DNA of 33,073 nucleotides from Desulfuromusa sp. (GTDB lineage Bacteria > Desulfobacterota > Desulfuromonadia > Desulfuromonadales > Geopsychrobacteraceae): positions 1-33,073 of the forward strand of contig JAQIBX010000155.1 in NCBI GenBank assembly GCA_027858895.1. The letters run 5' to 3'. The position numbers and the translations under genes are program-made. This document shows, piece by piece, positions 23,294 to 29,474 of the stretch. Position 1 is the first letter of the stretch, and each line of letters starts with the position of its first letter. The notes beneath the pieces were generated by a model. The model had not been told where the DNA came from, ran no database searches, and saw only the letters and a program-made list of their open reading frames with translations.

Positions 23294-23623
23294 ATGAAAA
23301 AGTTAATCGTACTGCTGATTGTTGCCGCTTTTGTCGGAACAGCATTTATTGCTGTTGCTCAAGACAAGGGACCTGCAGTAATCAAAATGGACAAAGCAAA
23401 AATGGGTGTCATCACTTTTAATCACGCCACGCATCAAGGTAATGTGCCTGATTGTGCAACTTGTCACCACACTGGTGGGTTTGAAACATGTGACAGTTGT
23501 CATGGTGCTAAAGATGATGGGGCAAAGATCAAGTATAAAAGCGCTATCCATGATAACTGCAAGGGCTGCCACAAAGAAATGAAAAAGGGTCCTACCAAGT
23601 GTAGAGAGTGTCACGTTAAGTAA
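23294..23623 (+). CDS. Periplasmic tetrahaem cytochrome c3/c7-type
   Basis: The 109-residue precursor has a signal peptide (hydrophobic 4-20, probable cut after Ala22). The mature part holds four CxxCH haem sites, at 54-58, 66-70, 89-93 and 103-107. His44, His47, His59 and His86 could be the distal ligands, giving eight histidines as in a tetrahaem c3. The end CKGCHKEMKKGPTKCRECH is very like PpcA-type trihaem cytochrome c7 of Geobacter, which lacks the second haem. The protein probably shuttles electrons in the periplasm between inner-membrane and outer-surface carriers. It is a single gene with its own likely promoter, the strong ribosome site AAGGAGGAG and a strong terminator. The assignment is firm; the redox partner is unknown. 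Confidence 0.92.
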   Translation: MKKLIVLLIVAAFVGTAFIAVAQDKGPAVIKMDKAKMGVITFNHATHQGNVPDCATCHHTGGFETCDSCHGAKDDGAKIKYKSAIHDNCKGCHKEMKKGPTKCRECHVK

Positions 23624-23653
23624 CTTCTTTATCCTTATGAATTTATTGAAATG

Positions 23654-23683
23654 CCGGTCTGAGTTGCTCAGGCCGGTTTTTTT
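23654..23683 (+). terminator. Intrinsic terminator after the cytochrome gene
   Basis: A ten-base stem (CCGGTCTGAG with CTCAGGCCGG; 23654-23663 and 23667-23676, one wobble) with a three-base loop is followed by seven T residues, 30 bases after the stop. Confidence 0.93.
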
Positions 23684-23706
23684 ATTTCTGATGGCTTAAT
23701 TGTGAG

Positions 23707-24444
23707 ATGAAAGAAACACTAGATACCTTATCGATCGGCAATCTGCAGTTGTTGCAAGCGGAAAATGGCTATCGTTATTCTCTAGATCCGATTCTGTTAG
23801 CTCGATTTGTTAAGATCAAGAAGGGAACTCGGGTTGTTGATTTGGGCACCGGTGCCGGCATTCTGCCGTTGTTGCTGGCTCGATTGAGTGATGCGGCAGA
23901 ATTTATTGGTGTTGAGCTGCAGACTGAGTTGGCTGCCCGGGCAGAGCGGAATGTCGAGCTCAATTTTTTACAGGGCAGGGTCCGTATCATGCGGGAAGAC
24001 ATCAGAAATATTCGAGATATCTTCCCGGTAAATTGTGTTGATTTGGTTGTCAGTAACCCGCCCTACCGTCAGCCCGATTCCGGGAGGATAGCGTCAAATG
24101 ATGAACGAGCTATTGCCCGGCATGAACTGTCGGGAGGCTTGACAGACTTTGTTGCGGCAGCCAGTTGGTTATTAAAGAATGGTGGTCATTTTGCCGTAAT
24201 CTATCTGGCGGAACGTTTGCCTGAGTTGATGAACGGGATGGTGATCGCTGGGATTGAACCCAAACGGCTGCGGATGATCCATCCCCGGCAGGGTGAAGCG
24301 GCAAAAATGGTGTTGCTGGAGGGGCGCAAGGATGGACGGCCTGGTTTATTGGTAGAAAAACCACTGTATATTTATAAGGATAGCGTGGAAGTGCGTGATT
24401 ATACAGAAGAGGTGCTGCGGATGTATGAGGATTCTCCGGGTTAA
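23707..24444 (+). CDS. trmN: tRNA1(Val) adenine-37-N6 methyltransferase-like (TrmN6/YfiC)
   Basis: This 245-residue Rossmann methyltransferase begins with the family's pattern of a short beta stretch and GYRYSLDPILLARF. Motif I is VVDLGTGAGILPLLLA (about 43-58), followed by IGVELQTELAARAERNV (SAM-binding acidic residue) and the N6-adenine signature VVSNPPYRQPDSG. TrmN6 methylates A37 of tRNA1(Val) in E. coli; the substrate here is inferred by similarity. The stop codon shares the palindrome TTAA with the stop of the convergent dciA gene, a four-base overlap. The ribosome site is weak. The preceding terminator separates it from the cytochrome gene. Confidence 0.85.
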   Translation: MKETLDTLSIGNLQLLQAENGYRYSLDPILLARFVKIKKGTRVVDLGTGAGILPLLLARLSDAAEFIGVELQTELAARAERNVELNFLQGRVRIMREDIRNIRDIFPVNCVDLVVSNPPYRQPDSGRIASNDERAIARHELSGGLTDFVAAASWLLKNGGHFAVIYLAERLPELMNGMVIAGIEPKRLRMIHPRQGEAAKMVLLEGRKDGRPGLLVEKPLYIYKDSVEVRDYTEEVLRMYEDSPG

Positions 24445-24950
24445 TTGCTCCGGTCTTTATCCAACTGCTTCTGCCGGGTGAACAGCTTGCGCATTTCGTC
24501 CTTTAAATCTGAATTATCAACTGGGGATAATCCTTCTTCAATCAATTCTTTTTCAGTGTCAGATAGTTCAATTTGGGTCCATGGTGGTGGTTCTGACGTT
24601 TGCCGGAGTTTTTGTGGTTTATATGTTTGCGAGGTTCGAGTTTGACGCAGATAGATATCGGTGATTCCGGCATTGGGTATTATGGCATTGATTTTTTCCA
24701 GAATTTTTGGTTTTAACATCTGCAGTTGTTGCATCCAGACCGGATGGTCAACCTGGACTTCCAAGACTCCTTTACGGAGTTTGAGCGGTCTGGCTCGTGC
24801 GGCAATCTGTTCCCCGACCAGTTGATCCCATACCAGCCAGGCCTGATGCCGGGTAATTTGTTCCCCGATCCCAGGCTGCCCGAGTATCTGTTTTAACAGC
24901 GAGCCGACCTTTTCAGCTTTTTTCATTGGGGGGCGATTGCTGCGATTCAT
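24441..24950 (-). CDS. dciA: DciA-like DUF721 protein
   Basis: The 169-residue protein has the DUF721/DciA N-terminal domain (about 10-105): VGSLLKQILGQPG, the WLVWDQLVGEQIAARARPLKLRKGVLEVQVDHPVWMQQL region and LKPKILEKINAI. DciA helps load the replicative helicase DnaB in bacteria lacking DnaC/DnaI. The C-terminal third is polar and likely disordered. It is the second gene of a pair: its ATG overlaps the upstream TGA (ATGA) of a small membrane-protein gene, suggesting coupled translation. Its stop overlaps that of the convergent methyltransferase gene. The replication role is inferred from the family. Confidence 0.82.
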   Translation of the reverse strand: MNRSNRPPMKKAEKVGSLLKQILGQPGIGEQITRHQAWLVWDQLVGEQIAARARPLKLRKGVLEVQVDHPVWMQQLQMLKPKILEKINAIIPNAGITDIYLRQTRTSQTYKPQKLRQTSEPPPWTQIELSDTEKELIEEGLSPVDNSDLKDEMRKLFTRQKQLDKDRSN

Positions 24951-25204
24951 TCAAGCTTCCTTCTGCGAATCCGTCCACCGATCAGTTGCCCTGCAACTGC
25001 ACAGAAGAGTGTGGAGGGAATCCAGTGCCAATTGAACCCAAGCAGGATTCGCAGGGCAATAATAAACGGAATCGAGACATGGATGAGAAAGACCCAGCGC
25101 AGAGTAAATTTGCGACTTGCTTCACGCAAATAGCCGAGCGGCAGGTTGCTGCCGAAAGAAAAAAGCAAGAGGATGGCAAGGGGCAGGATCTGATCAGGCT
25201 GCAA
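24947..25204 (-). CDS. Small membrane protein of unknown function
   Basis: The 85-residue protein is mostly hydrophobic, with probable membrane helices at about 5-22, 38-57 and 62-78 and a basic C-terminal tail (GGRIRRRKLE). I do not recognise the family. The only usable start is TTG at 25204, with AAGGAA eight bases upstream; no in-frame ATG exists. Support for the frame comes from its ATGA coupling to dciA and a promoter candidate at 25245-25274. A partly overlapping alternative frame with an ATG was judged a shadow because it is not coupled to dciA. It may be conserved with dciA, but that is untested. Confidence 0.6.
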   Translation of the reverse strand: MQPDQILPLAILLLFSFGSNLPLGYLREASRKFTLRWVFLIHVSIPFIIALRILLGFNWHWIPSTLFCAVAGQLIGGRIRRRKLE

Positions 25205-25244
25205 GAGCTAATTCCTTTTATGACAATAAGATAAAAACTTGACT

Positions 25245-25274
25245 ACTTTACTCTCTAAATAGGGCAACTGTCAA
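25245..25274 (-). promoter_or_regulatory. Candidate promoter for the small membrane protein-dciA pair
   Basis: On the minus strand a perfect TTGACA (25269-25274) and TAAAGT (25245-25250) are 18 bases apart, about 40 bases before the TTG start. Confidence 0.45.
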
Positions 25275-25296
25275 TTTTCACTCTTGTGAATAGCGC

Positions 25297-25325
25297 TTGC
25301 ATGGCATTTATAAACGTGCCATTAT
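25297..25325 (+). promoter_or_regulatory. Candidate promoter for the DUF3343 gene
   Basis: TTGCAT (25297-25302) and CATTAT (25320-25325) are 17 bases apart, about 33 bases before the GTG start. Both hexamers are imperfect. Confidence 0.3.
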
Positions 25326-25358
25326 GCGCGGCTGTACTCTGATGTTAGGATACTGTTA

Positions 25359-25613
25359 GTGGTTAATGACGAGGATTGTGTCGCTATATTCCATTCAGTT
25401 CACCGAGTGATAAAGGCGGAAAAAATTCTCAGGGCTCGGGGTTTGAATGTTCTACTGATTCCTGCTCCCCGGCAATTGAGCGCTGACTGTGGAATGGCGA
25501 TCAGGTACCCCTATGAATTGCATTCTGAGGTCAGGCAAGCCTTGGTTGATTTGTCTTTGTCAGTGACAGAAATTTGGCTGATGCGGGCTGGAAAATATCA
25601 ACCTTTAGCATGA
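25359..25613 (+). CDS. DUF3343 (putative Se/S carrier-like) protein
   Basis: The 84-residue protein matches DUF3343: CVAIFHSVHRVIKAEKILRARGLNVLLIPAPRQLSADCGMAIRY has the family's phenylalanine-serine start, the AEK helix, the IPAPR motif and a CG pair with Cys45 (quoted here only as landmarks). Family members are annotated as putative selenium/sulfur carriers or found near selenium and redox genes, but the biochemistry is not settled. The start is GTG 25359, with TTAGGA eight bases upstream. No sulfur or selenium gene is adjacent; ffh follows 89 bases later under its own strong promoter. Confidence 0.72.
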   Translation: MVNDEDCVAIFHSVHRVIKAEKILRARGLNVLLIPAPRQLSADCGMAIRYPYELHSEVRQALVDLSLSVTEIWLMRAGKYQPLA

Positions 25614-25641
25614 AACATCCTGTATTGTCAGCGCTTTTTGC

Positions 25642-25670
25642 TTGACAGCAGGGAATGCTATTTTTATATT
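25642..25670 (+). promoter_or_regulatory. Strong sigma-70-type promoter for the ffh operon
   Basis: A perfect TTGACA (25642-25647) and TATATT (25665-25670) are exactly 17 bases apart, placing the transcript start about 25 bases before the ffh ATG at 25703. Confidence 0.7.
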
Positions 25671-25702
25671 TACTCTTTCACGGATTTTGTCGATAGAGCG
25701 GT

Positions 25703-27055
25703 ATGTTTGATACACTTTCTGACAAGCTCGACTCAGTTTTTAAAAAGCTGCGTGGACATGGACGTCTGACTGAACAGCATATAAAGGAGACGATGCGGGA
25801 AATCCGTCTGGTGCTTCTTGAGGCTGATGTCAACTTTCGTGTCGTAAAAGATTTTATTGCCAAGGTCGGTGAACGCGCTGTTGGTCAGGATGTCCTTAAA
25901 AGTCTGACCCCAGCTCAGCAGGTGATTAAGGTTGTTCGTGAGGAGCTTGCCGCATTGATGGGTGAGGGGGAAGTCAATTCCCTCAACTTGGCGGTTAAGC
26001 CGCCGGTGCCATTAATGCTCTGTGGTTTACAGGGTGCAGGTAAAACGACAACTTGTGGCAAATTAGCACTAAAATTACGGCGCGAAAAACGTAATCCGCT
26101 GTTAGTTCCGGCTGATGTTTATCGTCCTGCGGCAATTGAACAACTTAAAACTCTGGGACGCCAGCTCGATGTTGAGGTCTTTGACTCTCAAGTTGGACAG
26201 GACCCGGTTGATATTTGTGTTCGCGCTTTAGATTACGCGGCACTCAATGGTTTTGATACAATCATCCTTGATACTGCTGGTCGGTTGCACATCGATTCTG
26301 AGTTGATGGGTGAGCTCAAGCGGATTGTAGATAAAGTTGCACCGCAAGAGATTTTGTTTGTCGCCGATGCGATGACCGGGCAGGATGCGGTCACCGTTGC
26401 TGCCAGTTTTGATGAACAATTACCTTTAACTGGGGTAATTTTGACCAAACTGGATGGCGATGCCCGCGGTGGCGCAGCTCTTTCGATTCGGGCGGTTACC
26501 GGTAAGCCGATCAAGCTTGTTGGTATGGGTGAAAAGCTTGATGCTCTAGAGCAATTTCATCCGGATCGCATGGCTCAGCGTATCCTTGGCATGGGTGATG
26601 TCCTCAGCCTGATCGAAAAGGCTCAGGAAGCAGTTGATGTTGATGACGCTGCAGCGATGGAACAGAAGCTGCGCAAGGGTGGCTTCACGCTCGAAACATT
26701 TCTTGAGCAGATGCAGATGGTCAAGAAAATGGGTTCGATCGATTCTCTTTTGAAAATGATTCCCGGCGCAGGGAAGGCCCTTAAAAAATCTCAGGGGATG
26801 CAGCTTCCAGAAGATGAGTTGAAAAGAGTTGAAGCGATCATTCGTTCCATGACACAGCAGGAACGACTAGACCATAAAATTTTGAACGGTTCGCGGCGTT
26901 TGCGTATTGCCAAGGGTAGTGGAACCCGTGTTCAAGATGTCAATCAACTGCTGAAACGCTTTGTAGAAGCACAAAAAATGATGAAAAAAATGCAAAAAAT
27001 GGGTCCGAAAGGTCTCAAGGGGATGCTTGGCCAAGGTGGTCAGCTTCCATTTTGA
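25703..27055 (+). CDS. ffh: Signal recognition particle protein Ffh
   Basis: This complete 450-residue SRP54 GTPase has an N domain (about 1-85), the G domain with GLQGAGKTTTCGKLA (G1), VPADVYRPAA, DTAGRLHID (G3) and TKLDGDARGGAALS (G4), and the methionine-rich M domain (about 300-450), ending KKMQKMGPKGLKGMLG. It binds 4.5S RNA and signal sequences of nascent membrane proteins and docks with FtsY. It heads the ffh-rpsP-khpA-rimM-trmD-rplS operon, an order conserved in many bacteria. The ribosome site is modest. No unusual residues are seen. Confidence 0.97.
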   Translation: MFDTLSDKLDSVFKKLRGHGRLTEQHIKETMREIRLVLLEADVNFRVVKDFIAKVGERAVGQDVLKSLTPAQQVIKVVREELAALMGEGEVNSLNLAVKPPVPLMLCGLQGAGKTTTCGKLALKLRREKRNPLLVPADVYRPAAIEQLKTLGRQLDVEVFDSQVGQDPVDICVRALDYAALNGFDTIILDTAGRLHIDSELMGELKRIVDKVAPQEILFVADAMTGQDAVTVAASFDEQLPLTGVILTKLDGDARGGAALSIRAVTGKPIKLVGMGEKLDALEQFHPDRMAQRILGMGDVLSLIEKAQEAVDVDDAAAMEQKLRKGGFTLETFLEQMQMVKKMGSIDSLLKMIPGAGKALKKSQGMQLPEDELKRVEAIIRSMTQQERLDHKILNGSRRLRIAKGSGTRVQDVNQLLKRFVEAQKMMKKMQKMGPKGLKGMLGQGGQLPF

Positions 27056-27129
27056 ATTAGCGGATAGTGATAGATCTGTATCCTGTTCGATATCCAGACA
27101 ACAAAAGAAACACCAGGAGGAAAGACAGT

Positions 27130-27405
27130 ATGTCAGTAAAAATCAGACTCGCCCGTGGTGGCGCAAAAAAGAAACCGGTCTATAAGGTCGTTGTGGCCGA
27201 CGCGCGTTGCCCACGGGATGGTCGGTTTATCGAAAATTTGGGGCAGTATGATCCGTTGCAGGAAGATTTTTTGTTGAATTTCAAAGAAGATCGAGCCCTG
27301 GAATGGCTCAATCAAGGTGCTCAGCCGACCGATACGGTACGCCGGCTTTTAAAGCATGCTGGTGTCTGGGCCAAGTTCAAGGCAAAGGCTGCAGTAGAAG
27401 CCTGA
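27130..27405 (+). CDS. rpsP: 30S ribosomal protein S16
   Basis: The start is ATG 27130 ([16 protein letters not shown]), with AGGAGGAAA upstream; the frame remains open for 63 bases earlier but without family similarity. The 91 residues match S16: [25 protein letters not shown], then a [25 protein letters not shown] helix-turn region (listed as landmarks). S16 is an early-binding small-subunit assembly protein. It is the second gene of the ffh operon, 74 bases after ffh. Confidence 0.97.
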   Translation: MSVKIRLARGGAKKKPVYKVVVADARCPRDGRFIENLGQYDPLQEDFLLNFKEDRALEWLNQGAQPTDTVRRLLKHAGVWAKFKAKAAVEA

Positions 27406-27462
27406 TCCTTGAATCTGGTCCGAATCCGGGGCAACGGCCCCCAACCACCCGGAGGATGACCT

Positions 27463-27696
27463 ATGAAAGACCTGATCGAGCATATCGCTAAATCCTTGGT
27501 CGAGAAGCCGGACGAAATTGTTATTTCTGAGGAAGTAGCAGCGGACGGTAGTGTGCTGGTCAAACTTGCGGCGGCACAGGAAGATATGGGCCGGATTATT
27601 GGCAAGCAAGGACGCAATGCCAAGGCGATGCGAACTTTGTTGAATGCCAAGGCAACTCGTGAGAAGCGCCACGCTTTATTGCAGATCATGGAGTAA
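27463..27696 (+). CDS. khpA: KH-domain RNA-binding protein KhpA
   Basis: The 77-residue single KH domain has the RNA-binding loop GRIIGKQGRNAKAMRTLL (GxxG type: GKQG). LIEHIAKSLVEKPDEI is the first helix region. In other bacteria KhpA works with KhpB/Jag in RNA binding and cell-envelope control, and the gene typically sits between rpsP and rimM, as here. GGAGG lies eight bases before the ATG. It is cytoplasmic and complete. Confidence 0.93.
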   Translation: MKDLIEHIAKSLVEKPDEIVISEEVAADGSVLVKLAAAQEDMGRIIGKQGRNAKAMRTLLNAKATREKRHALLQIME

Positions 27697-27723
27697 ATGC
27701 TGGGTTTAGGTTGGTTGGAATAG

Positions 27724-28245
27724 ATGGCTGAGGCACTGTTGGAAATTGCGAATATTGTTGGTACCCACGGTTTACGTGGCGACCTCAAGGTTCGGTTGAA
27801 ATCTGGAAACCCTGATCTTCTGCTGTCGTTAAAGAAGATCTGCTTACGTTTGCCGACTGGCGAGATTCTTAATCTGGATATCAGCCGTCAGGTTTTGCAT
27901 AAAGGGCAGGTGTTGTTGCATTTGCGAGGGTATGATTCAATTGAACAGGCAGAGCAGATTGTTGGCAGTCAAGTTTTATTGGCCGAACATTTGTTACCTA
28001 CTCTGAATGATGACGAGTATTACTGGGGGCAACTAGAAGGGTTACAGGTTGTTGACCGAACGCGCGGAAAAATCGGGCAACTTCAGGATTTAATCAGCAC
28101 TGCGGCTCACGATACCTATGTGGTGAAAGGTCGTCTCGGGGAAGTTCTGATTCCGGCAGTTCATCAATTTGTGCTGGACATTGATCTGGAAGCGGGGATC
28201 ATGCAAGTTGATCTTCCTGCAGGATTGATCCAAGAAGAACAATGA
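27724..28245 (+). CDS. rimM: 16S rRNA processing protein RimM
   Basis: The 173 residues form two beta-barrel domains: the N-terminal RimM domain with EIANIVGTHGLRGDLKV, and the C-terminal PRC-barrel with YYWGQLEGLQVVDRTRGKIGQL and DTYVVKGRLGEVLIPAVHQFV segments. RimM helps fold the 16S rRNA head region with S19. Its stop overlaps the trmD start by four bases (ATGA), so translation is coupled. The ribosome site is weak, and the gene follows khpA by 27 bases. Confidence 0.95.
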   Translation: MAEALLEIANIVGTHGLRGDLKVRLKSGNPDLLLSLKKICLRLPTGEILNLDISRQVLHKGQVLLHLRGYDSIEQAEQIVGSQVLLAEHLLPTLNDDEYYWGQLEGLQVVDRTRGKIGQLQDLISTAAHDTYVVKGRLGEVLIPAVHQFVLDIDLEAGIMQVDLPAGLIQEEQ

Positions 28246-28985
28246 TCTTTGATATATTGACTCTGTTTCCCGGCATGTTTGATTCACCGTTGCGAGAGAG
28301 TATCCTCGGGCGGGCAATTAAGCAGGGATTGTTTGAGGTACGGGCGCATAACCTGCGCGATTGGGCCGAAGGTAAACATCTCACGGTTGATGACACTCCT
28401 TACGGAGGTGGTGACGGCATGGTGATGAAGCCGGAGCCGATTGCACGAGCTGTTGCAGATCTGAGACAACAATCACCGGCGGCAAAGGTGTTGTTGATGA
28501 CTCCGCAGGGGGTTCCATTTAAACAACAACATGCTTGTGATTTGGCCCGCGAGGAGAATTTAATTTTTCTCTGCGGTCGCTATGAAGGTTTTGACGAGCG
28601 AGTTCGCCAGACTCTGGTTGACGAAGAATACTCCATCGGGGATTTTGTGTTGACGGGTGGAGAGCTTCCGGCAATGGTGATGATTGATGCGATATCTCGT
28701 CACCTTCCTGGCGTTCTAGGCTCCAGTGATAGCGCCGAGACAGATTCATTTATTGATGGTTTGCTGGAATATCCGCATTATACCCGCCCCGCCGTTTTTG
28801 ACGGGATGCCGGTGCCGGATGTTCTTCTTTCGGGGGATCATGGTCGCATTGCTTGCTGGCGACGGGAACAACAGTTGTTGCGTACTTTACAGCGGCGACC
28901 GGAACTGCTAGAAGAGGTTCTTTTGGACGCTCAAGATAAAAAAGCCCTGGAACGGTTGCGTAAAGAGCTCGTGCCCAAAGAGTAA
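28242..28985 (+). CDS. trmD: tRNA (guanine-37-N1)-methyltransferase
   Basis: The 247-residue protein is a SPOUT-fold TrmD: MIFDILTLFPGMFDSPL, the DDTPYGGGDGMVMKPEPI loop, LCGRYEGFDERV, and the knot region SIGDFVLTGGELPAMVMIDAISR (landmarks). YTRPAVFDGMPVPDVLLSGDH with catalytic Asp and the C-terminal basic helices also match. It makes m1G37, which prevents frameshifting. It overlaps rimM by four bases. rplS follows after 87 bases. Confidence 0.97.
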   Translation: MIFDILTLFPGMFDSPLRESILGRAIKQGLFEVRAHNLRDWAEGKHLTVDDTPYGGGDGMVMKPEPIARAVADLRQQSPAAKVLLMTPQGVPFKQQHACDLAREENLIFLCGRYEGFDERVRQTLVDEEYSIGDFVLTGGELPAMVMIDAISRHLPGVLGSSDSAETDSFIDGLLEYPHYTRPAVFDGMPVPDVLLSGDHGRIACWRREQQLLRTLQRRPELLEEVLLDAQDKKALERLRKELVPKE

Positions 28986-29072
28986 ACTGGATAACTTATA
29001 AAATTGACATATTGTTCGCATAACTTAAAAACGATTGAGAAAAACGGATAGATAAACCGAGGAGGAATAAAG

Positions 29073-29420
29073 ATGAACATTATTGATAAACTGGAACTGG
29101 AACAGATCAAAAAGGATATCCCGCGCTTCAAAGCCGGCGATACTATTAAAGTCTCTGTAAGAATAACTGAAGGTGAAAAGCAGCGGATCCAGATTTATCA
29201 GGGTGTCTGCATTAAGCGGGTTAATAGTGGCCTTGGTTCTTCTTATACCGTGCGTAAGATGTCTGGTGCGATTGGTGTGGAACGGATTTTCCCGCTTCAT
29301 TCACCAAGCATCGAAAAAATTGAAGTTATGCGTGTTGGCCAAGTACGCCGGGCCAAACTTTACTACCTGCGTAATCTGCGTGGTAAAGCTGCACGGATCA
29401 CTGAGAAGCGGATGGTCTGA
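29073..29420 (+). CDS. rplS: 50S ribosomal protein L19
   Basis: This complete 115-residue L19 has [63 protein letters not shown] and the basic end [18 protein letters not shown] (landmarks). L19 lies at the subunit interface. GGAGG precedes the ATG. It is the last gene of the ffh operon and is followed 20 bases later by an intrinsic terminator. Confidence 0.97.
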   Translation: MNIIDKLELEQIKKDIPRFKAGDTIKVSVRITEGEKQRIQIYQGVCIKRVNSGLGSSYTVRKMSGAIGVERIFPLHSPSIEKIEVMRVGQVRRAKLYYLRNLRGKAARITEKRMV

Positions 29421-29438
29421 AAAGATTTTTATGGTAGT

Positions 29439-29474
29439 AAAAACCCCGAGCCGTTATTCTGCTCGGGGTTTTTT
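29439..29474. terminator. Bidirectional intrinsic terminator between rplS and the secA-like gene
   Basis: An 11-base stem (29441-29451 with 29461-29471, CCCCGAGC core) has A residues on the left and T residues on the right. It can therefore stop rplS transcripts on the plus strand and secA-like transcripts on the minus strand; the minus-strand stop codon touches it. Confidence 0.93.

Noticed and set aside
27321-27788. 155-codon open frame on the minus strand
   Set aside because: It crosses rpsP, khpA and rimM antisense; those three genes are certain and conserved in order.
28986-29072. Separate promoter for rplS (TTGACA near 29003)
   Set aside because: No acceptable -10 element lies 16-18 bases downstream; read-through from the ffh operon is simpler.
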